Shown: positions 48,345 to 58,616, counted from the stretch's first letter. The stretch is DNA of 64,000 bases from Durusdinium trenchii (GCA_963970005.1 CAXAMN010021385.1:679092-743091), one strand, 5' to 3'. The notes: generated from the sequence alone by a model not told the origin. A program made the numbers and translations.

Positions 48345-49516
48345 TGCCTGGCGAGGTCCTCAAAGCTTTGTCATACCAAGCCATTGGTCAGAGAAGATAG
48401 GGAAGAGAGTAGAAGAGTCGCAGGTAGGAGAAGATTTGAACGTACGCGAGATTCAAAGCAATCTCGTGAGCTGCCTTTTGCATGGGACCCGACCAAGTAC
48501 GTACTGAGTCTTTGAAGTGTTTGTTCATGCCATGTCCAGTCGGAAGCAAAAGGCAACCACTGTCTATAAGGACTTGTTGCATCCCCAAACGGAGATGTAG
48601 GATGTGCAGTCGTGTGATGTCATGCGTCAAGATGGCGCGAACTCTTTGAGGAACTAGCCCAGCAGAATGTGATGTGTGCATATCTCATATCACTTTTCAA
48701 CTGTTTTGTTTCCCATGCTCGCATTATACTGAGTAATGCCATGCAATTCTACTGTACAAGTTTCAGAATGTGGAGCGTGTAGGTGCCAAGAGATTGTGTC
48801 CAACTCCTTGTGAAAATACCTTGCGGCCATGTGCTCATGACAATTCGTCGCCCTACTGTGCTACTGACAATCCTGCACAGGTTCGTTCAAATCCTGGAGT
48901 CAGGCCGGCATGTCGTATGTCGTGGCTTCATGCTGACCCTAAAACGCATGCAGTTTATGTGGATCAAGGATCCTTTACTACCTAAGGGCCACGGCCACAA
49001 CAAATGTTCTTGGAGTTTGCTTAAGTGATCTTAAGTGTAATACTTGAACGTTTTTGCGGGATTGAGGCTCATCGGCCTAGGCATGCGTGGGGGTTGAGAC
49101 GGCAGTGTGGAATGACCAGGGTTTGCCTTGGGTCAGCATCAGTGAAACCCCATGACTAATTATCCTAAAGGTCCTAACATATCCTAAAATCTTCTTTACC
49201 CAACCTACCGGCTGAATGGGTGCATTTTTGATGGTAGAGAATAATCCAAGACAACTTGAAGACTTGACTTCAAGATGTACACTACACAGTCGCAAAGCCT
49301 CAAAACGAGAAGATTGCACAGTCAGGTGCTTCTGCAGAGGCAAGCAGAGGACTGGGCACAGAGAACGCCCTTTGTGACAAAATCCTCGACCACCTCAGAC
49401 AGATCCCTGGGACACCCGATACCAATCAAAAACCAAGCTCCCATTGTCAAGAGTCTGTCATGAGACGAACATGTTTGGTGAAGAGCGCCAGGATCACCTT
49501 GCTGTGTTTGACCTCA
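48345..49516. other. Spacer between array genes 2 and 3
   Basis: Contains the gene 2 conserved 3' block (48,449-48,483) and, at about 48,569-48,612, a match to the gene 1 downstream sequence. After that there are only short frames with no family similarity. Confidence 0.45.
48449..48483 (+). other. Conserved 3' block, gene 2
   Basis: GATTCAAAGCAATC, a short gap, then GAGCTGCCTTTTGC, about 105 bp after the stop and behind a purine-rich tract, as after genes 1 and 4. Confidence 0.6.
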
Positions 49517-49534
49517 AGCCATTTGTTGGCTAAC
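49517..49534 (+). promoter_or_regulatory. Spliced-leader-like relic upstream of array gene 3
   Basis: AGCCATTTGTTGGCTAAC against the leader core AGCCATTTTGGCTCAAG: one inserted G and a changed end. It is 66 bp before the ATG. Confidence 0.5.
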
Positions 49535-49599
49535 TCCGGGCGTCTTCTCCCAAGAGCGGCCTGGTGGCTCCCGAAGCCTTACCTTTTCAGAGAAGAGCC

Positions 49600-49980
49600 A
49601 TGGAGAGTTGCGGTGTAACGACCGGATGCTGCATATGTACCATTACCCTGATCACCGTCCTGGTGATTCTTGCTTGTTGCGGCATCGGAGTGGTGGTAAT
49701 ACTCCTTCTCAGGTCAAGGGAAACAGTCGTGGTACCATGTCCGCCGCCACCTCCGCCTCCAGTGCCAGTGTGCCCTCCAATTTGCCCTCCACCACAATGT
49801 ATGCACATTGCCAACCCGTGCATCAGTCACTGTGTTGAACCAGCTCAGGTTTGTGTCCAGCCTCCAGTACATCAAGTTTGTGTCCAGCCTTCAACAAGCC
49901 ACGTTTATGCCCAGTATCCAGTGGGACACGCTGGACATGCTGCGGTGGTGGGAGCTCCCCAGTGCTCATGTCGACACTGA
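49600..49980 (+). CDS. Array gene 3: short Cys/Pro-rich single-pass membrane protein
   Basis: Intronless frame of 126 aa. Short N-terminus with Cys clusters (MESCGVTTGCCICT), membrane segment at about 12-36, RSR stop-transfer, then VVVPCPPPPPPPVPVCPP and a Cys/Gln/Val repeat (VCVQP, three times). It keeps the array plan (membrane segment, basic patch, V-V-V-P, polyproline) but lacks the NP-x-A-P-R-I-G-R module. It may be a truncated member or a convergent neighbour. A CTTTTCAG acceptor-like signal lies 10 bp before the ATG and could serve for trans-splicing. Confidence 0.6.
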   Translation: MESCGVTTGCCICTITLITVLVILACCGIGVVVILLLRSRETVVVPCPPPPPPPVPVCPPICPPPQCMHIANPCISHCVEPAQVCVQPPVHQVCVQPSTSHVYAQYPVGHAGHAAVVGAPQCSCRH

Positions 49981-50944
49981 GCGTATGCAACCCAAACCGA
50001 GCTTTGTGCATCCTGCATGGCACTGTGAACGCATGCTGCGCACGTGCTTCAGAAGAGCAAGTTTGGCACAGATATGAAGGCAGGCCAGATGCGAAGGGTT
50101 TGTAAAAATGGGAGTTTGACAAACTATGACAAACTGTGTTGTTGTGTGTTTTAGTTTTTTTCATAAACACATATGTTGTTTATATAATTGTTATGATATG
50201 ATGTATATACTTTAATTACTCTGATTCGCAGCTGCCGTGAGTTGTGCCATGATGTACAGCCCAACCAATTAATGCGCCAGAAACGAAGGGATTGCAGCAG
50301 CTGTTGCAGCTTGCATGAAACTGGTATGTTTTTGGTGTGCATTTTTGGGGCTCACTTCTTGCAAAGCATGAAGGTTTGTTGCCCTGCCAATTCCTCGAAG
50401 AAGAACCGTGCAGATAGGTGACGCCAGAATAGTGCTGCAGAGCTATTGCAAGAGCTGAACCACTTGGTTTGCCGGAGATCATGGTTTCAGTTTTTTGCTG
50501 ATCTATGCTTTATGTGATTCGAACGCAGCGAGTGCTGGAGCCCCCTTGTGAAGGTTCATGTACGTTCTCAATTGAGCGGACTAGTGACTGGTGCCTTCCA
50601 AGGAGCGCCAGATTCCCTCTCCGCATCCAAGAAGCGTGTTTGTTGATAAAAGACGCCCTGAACTCCTTTACTTTGCCGTTGCGACACCTTGGACTGTATG
50701 CAACATGTACGGTGTAAGCCATGTTGCATCATCATTTCATCATTTTTTGCAAATCACGTCAGTCAGTGTCTCTTTCGTCCAAGCAGCGATAGGATCTCTC
50801 ACGACGTGCATTTTGGTCGAGGCGCAGATTGTCATCTTGCTAGAAGCTAGCACCCCGGTGCGCGGCTAGCAGTGCGGCTAGCAGATTGGGAAGACGAACT
50901 TCTTATTTAGTCTGGTAGAGATTGGTCATCTAAGAAGACTGTGG
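49981..50944. other. Spacer between array genes 3 and 4
   Basis: Nothing recognised. A T/A-rich stretch lies at 50,148-50,225. A pair of overlapping 70-codon frames on opposite strands (50,505-50,722) is not supported by any similarity. Confidence 0.45.
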
Positions 50945-50964
50945 AGCCATTTGGCTCAATGAAG
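50945..50964 (+). promoter_or_regulatory. Spliced-leader relic upstream of array gene 4
   Basis: AGCCATTTGGCTCAATGAAG compared with the leader core AGCCATTTTGGCTCAAG: one T missing and TGA inserted before the final AAG-like end. It is 53 bp before the ATG. Gene 5 has a matching element in the same place. Confidence 0.6.
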
Positions 50965-51017
50965 TTGGGAACCTTCGATTCTCTGAGGCTGCGCCCTTGT
51001 GGGACACATGTGGGCAG

Positions 51018-52694
51018 ATGGCGCTTTTGAGCACCGACTGGATAATCGTGTTTGGAGTGCTGACTCTTTTCATCGTTGGTGGCACTGTTGCAGTCGTGGC
51101 AGGTAGATATTCTCGGGCGCGGAGTGTTGCAAATGTCCCACCAGCCAAAGAAGCATGGCCACATACTCCACCACCAACTCCACCACCAACTCCACCGCCG
51201 ACTCCACCGCCGACTCCACCGCCACTGGCAATCACACTCTTCCCACCAGTTCCCATGCCAAGTCTTCCGCCACCTGACCTGCCTGAAATACCAGGACCAT
51301 TCAGTCGTTTGCGCCCAGCTTGTGTCCCCAGCCTGCCAGTTTTGTCCAACCAGTTCCCAAACTTGGCCGAACCGCGCTCATTTTGGGCAGATACGCTTTG
51401 CCGCTGGGTTGAGCATACAAGTGCTCCAAAGGAAGCACCAGATGTAGCAGGCATTCAGATGGATTTGCCTCAGAGTCCGGGAGACCTGCTATCTTCTGTA
51501 AGATTGAAGGTGTCTCACAGAATGTCCAACTCAATTCAAAGAGTTGTCGCTTTGCCACACCCAGATTTGCTGTTCCCATGTGTCGCAGGTCCTCGACCGC
51601 GCCGTTTGCCAGAAACACAAACAGCAGTCTTCCACACGCCACAAACCACAGCAGCACGAGCCAACTTCCCAGCTGGAACGGATCGTTTGATCGATTGCAA
51701 TGGGCCGATGACGCCGATGAACTCAAGGGGCAGGGTAACTGCTGATCCGGAGCCATTTGCTCATTTCCCGCGCTTGGTTTGCAGAGTCATCAAATGTCAA
51801 TGGGCTCATCGTGAAGAAAGACCCGGTCCCACAAATGAGTTCAATGCAGATGCACCAAGGGTGGGCAGAAGAGAAGTTAGCTTGGCCGCCCCAGATTCAT
51901 TTCTCGAATCGCAAGAAAGACGAGTGTTGCCGCGCCAGCCTCCAGATACCATGCAGAATCCCGTTCTCCAGACGTCAGTGCCACCTTTGAACGGGCGATC
52001 CTCCGGCGAGGCAGCAGCGTCCCTGGCTGATCGCACTCCAGAAAACCTGATCCGTCGCGCCTCGAAAGGGCCGCGCAAGGCGCCAGTTCAACCACCTCGC
52101 CGATCGGATCCGGTTCCTGAGGTTCCAACCCGTGCGAGTCATGTGGAACGGTTGCTCCCACCAGTGGTCATCCCTTCGGTCCCCACCCCGGCCTCTTCGG
52201 CGGCACAGGTGCCATCGGTGCGGACCGAGTTGCGACTGTTGAAGCTGGTCTTAGACTTCCATGGCCAGACACCGCAGCTTCCAAAGCAGACCCAAGGAGC
52301 GCCCAAGCTTCGAACGCCTCCAGAGAATCCGATGATTGGAATACCGGGATGCACCATATGGCCTCAAGTTCATGGTTTCTCATTTCCGACACCTGGACAC
52401 AGACTTGGTCACACATTTGCAAGGTGTCGAAGGGCGACCACGTGTTCATTTCCAACATGCGGAGGCCTTACACCTCGAGTGATGGAAGTGCCAGATCCAG
52501 TGTCACAGCCAAAACCTGCAGTGAAAGCAAAGACGCCTGACACGCCCAAGCCCAAAATCATACCGAAGAGCCATACCAAGAAAGCCTCCCTTTCCAAGCG
52601 TGGGCAGTCGACCTCAACTTTAGGAGGTCCTTGGTGGCAGAAGGGAAAGGTAAAGGCCAAGGCTGACGGCTCACGGCCTGATGAAACATTCTAA
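51018..52694 (+). CDS. Array gene 4: single-pass membrane protein with proline-rich tail
   Basis: Intronless frame of 558 aa from MALLSTDWIIVFGV. Membrane segment about 9-29, basic patch RYSRAR, then KEAWPHTPPP followed by a (TPPP)n repeat. Family blocks: EIPGPFSRL, FPNLAEPR, HFPRLVCRVI, FNADAPRVGRREV, QGAPKLRTPPENP, and a Lys-rich end (LGGPWWQKGKVKAKA). It shares the MALLSTDWI start and RYSRAR/RFYRAR patch with gene 5. The centre is richer in Arg and Gln than genes 1 and 2. No known domain; a cytosolic scaffold that binds proline-recognition domains is a guess from composition. The start is the ATG conserved with gene 5, though the frame is open for seven codons upstream. Confidence 0.75.
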   Translation: MALLSTDWIIVFGVLTLFIVGGTVAVVAGRYSRARSVANVPPAKEAWPHTPPPTPPPTPPPTPPPTPPPLAITLFPPVPMPSLPPPDLPEIPGPFSRLRPACVPSLPVLSNQFPNLAEPRSFWADTLCRWVEHTSAPKEAPDVAGIQMDLPQSPGDLLSSVRLKVSHRMSNSIQRVVALPHPDLLFPCVAGPRPRRLPETQTAVFHTPQTTAARANFPAGTDRLIDCNGPMTPMNSRGRVTADPEPFAHFPRLVCRVIKCQWAHREERPGPTNEFNADAPRVGRREVSLAAPDSFLESQERRVLPRQPPDTMQNPVLQTSVPPLNGRSSGEAAASLADRTPENLIRRASKGPRKAPVQPPRRSDPVPEVPTRASHVERLLPPVVIPSVPTPASSAAQVPSVRTELRLLKLVLDFHGQTPQLPKQTQGAPKLRTPPENPMIGIPGCTIWPQVHGFSFPTPGHRLGHTFARCRRATTCSFPTCGGLTPRVMEVPDPVSQPKPAVKAKTPDTPKPKIIPKSHTKKASLSKRGQSTSTLGGPWWQKGKVKAKADGSRPDETF

Positions 52695-55532
52695 GCCCTG
52701 AGCGGCAATGACATCAGGCGGTCCGAATAGCAAATCTCAAAACTAGTGGCGTCGCAGAAGTAGGTTCGCAAGAGGTAAAATCCTCAAAAAATTGTCGCAG
52801 AGCTAGTACTAGGAACAGGTAGAAGATAGGAATAGATAGGAGATACGGTCAATGAACGATTCAAAGAAATCATCCAAGCATATCCAAGCTGCCTTTTGCT
52901 TGGGCCAATTAGGCCAACATAGCTTGTGCTGATTTGGGGTTGAAGCATTTCTTTCAATGGTGTTCACAGCGCCTTTGTTTACTGGGCCTTTTCTCTTGCC
53001 TTCCCAAAAGTTGGATGCAAGAGGCAGCTATGACAGTCAAAGAAAACTCCATCTCCAAGAGCAGGTTGTGCGCCAAGAGGGCGCAAAAGAGCTCATCATG
53101 AGCCACAAATATTGTGCAAGAATCATCAAGGAACACGCTGAAATAGATTTCTTACTTGATCTTGGGATTTGCGATGCTTGAGGCTTGATGCCAAATATCA
53201 AGAGATTGCTTTCCACTGTATTCGACCCTGTATCATGTCACGCAAGCAAACAAGGCCCTGCCACAACACTTCATCACACAGACCAGACAGGGTCCTGGGA
53301 CGGGTAAACTTGAGAGATCTTTCTTGGAGTATTGTTTGGTTAGAGATTGACAGTTCCTGCATGTCGATGAAGTTTGTGAGCAAGCCCATGGAGAGCTGCT
53401 CCAATCCAATCTTGTATGAAGGGCTACACTATTCATACAAATTCATCTGTATATAGCGCCATCCGCAATCGCACCCAGTTGACAATTCAGGGTGTTCTAT
53501 ATCATGGGATCACACTGCACCACAAGACACTGGATGACAGACACAGCACAGCACCATGTACCATGTCATGGTCCGTTGCAACCTGACACCAGGGTTACAA
53601 TGCATGGAGCAGAGCTTGCTCACATATCACAAGTCTGCAGGAATTTGTTGCAGCCTCTTAATAAGTAGTATGGTCCAAGCTGGATTGCACGAATGAATGA
53701 ACACTGTCTAGGCCAAGACTAGCCTGTTGTAAAGACTTTGTGGCCAAAGCCTGATTCAGTAGCAAGGTGAAGATCTTCGTGGTCCAGGGTAGCTTTTGGG
53801 TTGTGGTGCAATCAACACATGAATATGTGAATAGTGCTCTGCATGAAGTCATGTATGCTAAGCGAGTCTTGCAAGGATTGCCAGTTCCTGGATGGTTCGA
53901 TTGTGGAATTGCACTCCGGTTGAGCTTGGCAATGCCACAGTTTCGCCTTGTCCAGGGAATTCGGAGGTTTGCAAATCCAATGTACAAATCTTTGAATCAA
54001 TCGTCTTCAAAGAAGACATGCCTCGAAATTGATGCGACCTGCGAAACAGTGAAGCGATTGTTTGTTGGCTTGCTCGAGTGTTCGTTCGTTGGCCTGATCT
54101 TGCTTAATTACTGTTGTGGAGAAGGACTTCGTTGGGTTGTGATGGAACGAATGTACAAGGGTAAGATACAGCATAGTGGAGAAATGTGGAGAACACCTAA
54201 TGGTTCATGCGTGTTTCTATGACATGTGCAGCCCTGCAGGCTGCAGGCAGAGCTGGTGGAAGCTATTCTTGACGTTCTCTTGGCAGAAGTGTTTCAGTTA
54301 TACTTGTACCCACTGTGTGCATACAAACCATGCGCTGCTCTAGCAGCTCTAGGTGTCTGGTGCATGGTTTTGGGTTTGCTTTGGCCTGTGATGTCTGAGG
54401 CTTCAAGCCCAACAGCGCCAACTCAGCCCAGGCACAAGCGGCACAAGAGAGCAAAAAGACTGCTATTAGCAGATACTCCCTGTCGCCGAGCTTTTTTGCT
54501 GTAAGTCCTTTGCCGTCTATATAATGTTTGGGCGAGTCATGTCTACAGAGAAAAAAGTGAGGTCGAGGATGGCCCATGTTTCAACCGGAATACTACAAAA
54601 ATGCTTGGTGAAGGAGAGGGTCTGCTGTGCAGCAGCCAGGGACTTCTGAAAGAAGATGTGCAGGCTGTGCAGATTGCAGCGGTCACAGTTCTTGAGTTCT
54701 TCGGTATTGCCAGGTCTTACTCATTGGGAGGTGCAGGCGTTGCCTCTAGCAGAGCTCCACAGGAGGCCATGCAGAAGTGGGAGGAAAGACATGAAAACTG
54801 CCAACGATTTGTCAGGCTCAGATCAGTGGATGTTTCCTACGACCATTGTCTTGAACGCCAAGAGCTGGAGGAGTTGAAAGGGAGCAAAGCGGAACCTTGA
54901 AAGCACTCACAAGTGCGAATACATGTTTCATAAAGATCATAACGATGAAGCTCGCTTTGGTTCAACAAAGATGTATATGGTAGAGATGAGTGGAGAGGTT
55001 GCCCCACCAATAGACACTAGATGGTTGCAGGCTCCGACAACTGCTCCAACCGGTGTGAAAGGTTTAAGTCAAGAACTTCTTCAGCCTTATTTTTGTTGTG
55101 GCTTGTGAAACACTGTTCCCGTGCCTTCTGTGGTTGGCTGGAATGACAATGTCAAGTGTCCGGTCCATATGACAGCTCAAAATGTTAGGTATGGATCAAA
55201 TTGCCGGGCCCACAAGCGATCCGTAGTCCCGATCCATACCCCTTAATCCATACCTCCTGGTAAAGCACGCCAACATGAGTGGCGTTGAAGCAGCAAAGTC
55301 AACCCAGAGGAGAAAAGAGCCAACCCAACGTATCCTTTGTCTCCCTCTTACAGCCATGTTGATGGTAGCTGCCCACAGGACATGGTGGCTACAGCCATCA
55401 GGACCAAGAGTCCTAACTGACGCAAGTGTAAGGCTCAACAGTGTTTCAATTTCTTCTTAAAGCAGAAGGCATGTAAACATGGTCACTTTGAACATGCGTG
55501 GCATAGGCCGAACAACCAGACGCAGAAGTGGC
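52695..55532. other. Spacer between array genes 4 and 5, with possible exons
   Basis: Starts with the gene 4 conserved 3' block (52,858-52,906). Longer frames occur at 53,767-54,222 (151 codons, hydrophobic near the end), 54,226-54,504, and 54,601-54,900. The last reads like an exon (EDVQAVQIAAVTVLEFFGIA, ending ERQELEELKGSKAEP). At about 54,921-55,060 another frame reads FHKDHNDEARFGSTKMYMVE. None is recognised; a degraded retroelement is possible but not shown. Confidence 0.35.
52858..52906 (+). other. Conserved 3' block, gene 4
   Basis: GATTCAAAGAAATC, about 18 bases, then AAGCTGCCTTTTGC, behind a GATAGGAATAGATAGG tract, about 165 bp after the stop. Same order as after genes 1 and 2. Confidence 0.55.
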
Positions 55533-55552
55533 GCTCATTTTGGCTAGTCTCA
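55533..55552 (+). promoter_or_regulatory. Second, upstream spliced-leader-like relic of array gene 5
   Basis: GCTCATTTTGGCTAGTCTCA, in tandem with the better copy 34 bp downstream. It shares the continuous CATTTTGGCT word with the leader core. Confidence 0.4.
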
Positions 55553-55566
55553 CTGTTTGTGCGCGA

Positions 55567-55587
55567 TGAGCCATTTTGGCTTAATCA
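55567..55587 (+). promoter_or_regulatory. Spliced-leader relic upstream of array gene 5
   Basis: AGCCATTTTGGCT followed by TAATCAAG: 13 consecutive matches to the leader core, then a small change before CAAG. It is 79 bp before the ATG. No GT donor follows the CAAG, so it is not a leader-RNA gene. Confidence 0.7.
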
Positions 55588-55666
55588 AGGCAGTGGTTAT
55601 GGATGCTGTTATCAATCGTGCTGAAGACGATGCCTTCCTCTTGTGGCACAAGTCACAGGTACGCAA

Positions 55667-57349
55667 ATGGCACTTTTGAGCACTGACTGGATCTATGTCT
55701 TTGGGTTTCTGGCTCTTCTGATCATCGGTGGGACTGCAATAATCTTGGCAGGTAGATTCTATCGGGCAAGGCATGTTGCTGTTCTTCCAACAAAAAGAGC
55801 ATGGCCACCGTGGTCGCCAGCACCTCCTCCACCTCCAAAGGTGCCAAAATTTCCACCACTACACCTGCCTGGCCCAGCAGGCCCCTCGAGTGCTTTGCAG
55901 CCAGCGCGTGTCCCAGAACTTCCAAGTTTGGCATGGCATGTCCCGAATTTGGCTTATCCTGGGGCACCTCCACTACTTTACTGTGCACATGTGTATGATG
56001 ATCGAGAGCAAAGCTCAGAACCAGTGTCAAATCATTTTCTCAGGCACATGCAAACAGCCTTCTTACCAGCCTTCCAGAGTGCGCTACACTCAGCAACAGT
56101 GCCCTACAGCATGGACTGCATCCTTCAAGGATGGATCCAACCTTCACCAGATCCATGGCTTGTCCCAAATCCAAGCACACAGAGCACACAACCACCGTGG
56201 CAGCCTTGGCAGGTTCCACCCATGTCAGAGGCAGTACAGTCAAGTCCAAGTGCTCCAATCCTGGTGCACGCAGCTTTGCCAGCGATGGAGTCGGCGCTGG
56301 CGATGGAGTTGCCCGCTGTGCACCGGAAAACCCTCAGAGAAACAGCAGCAGCACCGGTTCTGCAGACACCATCCACTGCAACACTACGACCTCCGCTCTT
56401 GCAAGATGGGATAGATCAGCTACTGGATTGCAAGGTGCAAGAAGCACCAAGAAACAAAAGAGCAGCTTCCAATCCGCAATTAGTTCATTTACCTCGGTTG
56501 GTCTTTAAGATCATGCAAGAAGAAAGGAGATGTCGACAAACACCTGGTCCAGCAGCAACTTTCAATCCAGATGCGCCAAGGATAGGGAGAATGGACATCC
56601 GACCAAACGCGCCAGATTTCTTCACGGAATGGCAGCGGCAACTGAGCACTTATCCGCCAGCTCGACGCCAGCCAGGAGAAATCATTCCTCTTCCTGTTCT
56701 GCTGCAGCCACCTTCCAGTTCCATCACACCACCTATGACAATCCCAAGATCGCTCCCAAACGATCCCATTCCACACAGTCTAATCAACCATCCCAACAAA
56801 TCGTGTCCAAGCTCACTGGATCGCTCACTTCCAATGCTTCTTGAGCATCCGGATCGGGGCCTGGCAAGCTTGAGGCTTTGGACGGTAGCAGCTGAGCCAC
56901 GTCCTCCGAAGCCATGGACGATTCAACCAGCGAGCACAAGACCATTGGTGCCACTGACAATGCCAATGATGGATCAATTGTTCCACCAAGGATGCGTAAG
57001 GAAGACTGCAACAGCGCAGCTTCCGGCAGAAACAGAAGAAGCACCAAAGCTTCCAGAGCCTCAAACAAATCCAGCAATTGGAACTATATACCCAATACTG
57101 CATGGATGTGTACCTGGATGCAGAGAGCATGGTTCTTTTTCTGGATCAGTGAGCTGTGCGCGATGCCCAATACATGGGCATGGAGCCATACCTGGGAGGG
57201 CAGAAGAATGTAAGTGTGAAATGCAGCATGACATATTTCAGGATGTACTGATACATTCAGCCCCAGCCGACGTGTCCACTCCATGCAGAATGCCAAAGAC
57301 ACGGATCAGCCTCTCGGGCAATGCCAGGACGATCTTTGGTCACATGTGA
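55667..57349 (+). CDS. Array gene 5: single-pass membrane protein with proline-rich tail
   Basis: Intronless frame of 560 aa, start MALLSTDWIYVFGFL, membrane segment about 9-29, basic patch RFYRARH. Blocks: KRAWPPWSPAPPPPPK, PAGPSSALQPARVPELPS, VPNLAYPG, HLPRLVFKIM, FNPDAPRIGRMDI, ETEEAPKLPEPQTNP, and a His/Cys-rich stretch near the end (GCVPGCREHGSF, CARCPIHGHG). It is closest to gene 4, which also has a partial equivalent of the G-x-x-x-W/Y-P-x-x-HG segment. It lacks the Lys-rich C-terminus of genes 1, 2 and 4. No known domain. Confidence 0.75.
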   Translation: MALLSTDWIYVFGFLALLIIGGTAIILAGRFYRARHVAVLPTKRAWPPWSPAPPPPPKVPKFPPLHLPGPAGPSSALQPARVPELPSLAWHVPNLAYPGAPPLLYCAHVYDDREQSSEPVSNHFLRHMQTAFLPAFQSALHSATVPYSMDCILQGWIQPSPDPWLVPNPSTQSTQPPWQPWQVPPMSEAVQSSPSAPILVHAALPAMESALAMELPAVHRKTLRETAAAPVLQTPSTATLRPPLLQDGIDQLLDCKVQEAPRNKRAASNPQLVHLPRLVFKIMQEERRCRQTPGPAATFNPDAPRIGRMDIRPNAPDFFTEWQRQLSTYPPARRQPGEIIPLPVLLQPPSSSITPPMTIPRSLPNDPIPHSLINHPNKSCPSSLDRSLPMLLEHPDRGLASLRLWTVAAEPRPPKPWTIQPASTRPLVPLTMPMMDQLFHQGCVRKTATAQLPAETEEAPKLPEPQTNPAIGTIYPILHGCVPGCREHGSFSGSVSCARCPIHGHGAIPGRAEECKCEMQHDIFQDVLIHSAPADVSTPCRMPKTRISLSGNARTIFGHM

Positions 57350-58541
57350 GCTGCTCAATGAGCGCAAACCAGTAAAGGAAAGCCAATGCAGGACAAATGA
57401 CATGTCAGACGGACGCCAGGCCTTTTCAACTGACCTACATCAAATTGGTGCCGTTGCACACAAAAAGATGTTTAAGCCAAAGGCCAGGGGAGTTGATGAA
57501 ACAAATGCATACTCCGAGAGAAAGAGACAAGAACAGACATCAATCCGAATAAATCAAGTTGTGCTCAAAGAAGCATTTTTCAGCCACGGATGGGGTCAAT
57601 GCAACCCTTTGATCATTGTCCAAGCGTCTTTGAATGTTTTCTCCTGAAAAGAAGACTTCGTGTGAGGGAGAAGGTGTGCTGCAAGACTTCTCAGAGGGAT
57701 TTGCATCATTGGCTTCATGTGTTTCCCCCTTTCATTAACACTTGGAGGACGCTTGAAGGTTAATGTATGTCAGGATCAGGTACACCATCCTGAAGGGATA
57801 TGTACATACCATGCCCTGGTTCTGGCGTGCCAAGACATGGCTTCAAAGAAGGAGCTGCGTGCGAAAGATTTCGCTTGTGCTGCGCAGCAGTCGGTGGAAG
57901 AGGGCAGCGAGTACCGTCGTCACGGAGCGAAGAAGCCCACGGAGCTCGAAAGGTCGCCGGGCATCGGAACTGACTCGCTGAAGGTGCCGAAGTTGGTTTC
58001 GCCAGACTGTCCATCGGTCCGTGTTTTTGCTTCGATCTTAAAAGGAAAAACCGGACGCTACTAGGGGCTCCTGGCCTTACTACTAGGAGCAAGAAGCTAC
58101 TAGGGGCTCCTGGCATCACTACTAGTAACAAGAAGCTACTAGGGGCTCCAAAAAGAGGTTCTGGGGAATCCACCGGGCGACCAGGTAGCGATCTTGCGCG
58201 GCGACTTTGGCATACTTTGGCTGCCGGGCGCTAAGCAACAAATTTTCATGCGCTCTAAGGGCAATCGTGCGATGGGCAAGTTCAGTGCTGGTGCTGGCAT
58301 TGAATCAGTGGGTTCACTCTGACCTCGCCTTTTTGCCACAGGCGAAGCCTGGAGCGAAACTCTTCGGAGGAAGCGATTCGCATGTTTTGAGGCATTGGCA
58401 CCGAGAACCAATCGAACTGTTCCTTTCTTGTGCCAACGGCTTGAACAGACCAGTGTCTTTTCGATTTGTATTCACTTGCCCTCAGTTCCTCTTTTGGACC
58501 TGTTTGGCACCTTTGGCAAGTCTACAGCTCCTGCGTTTTGC
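57350..58541. other. Spacer between array genes 5 and 6
   Basis: Holds a minisatellite-B block (58,055-58,150) and one GC-rich frame at 57,838-58,064 that codes 75 residues starting MASKKELRAKDFACAAQQ and stops in the repeat. Codon composition is exon-like, but there is no similarity and no upstream exon. Otherwise nothing recognised. Confidence 0.35.
58055..58150. repeat. Minisatellite family B
   Basis: Four units of GCTACTAGGGGCTCCTGGC and TACTAGGAGCAAGAAGC. This is the only family-B array found inside the proline-rich array region. Confidence 0.85.
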
Positions 58542-58560
58542 AGCCATTTCCTTTCAAAAG
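58542..58560 (+). promoter_or_regulatory. Spliced-leader-like relic upstream of array gene 6
   Basis: AGCCATTTCCTTTCAAAAG: eight leading matches (AGCCATTT), then a changed middle and a CAA..AG end. It is 57 bp before the ATG. Confidence 0.45.
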
Positions 58561-58616
58561 TCCAGAGAGAATGGCGGGCGCAGTGGTACGTTGCGGCTTT
58601 TTGCAGCTTGCTGCAA

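Noticed and set aside
55567..55587. Functional spliced-leader RNA gene
   Set aside because: No GT donor follows the CAAG end and there is no Sm-site-like downstream sequence; a relic in a 5' UTR fits better.
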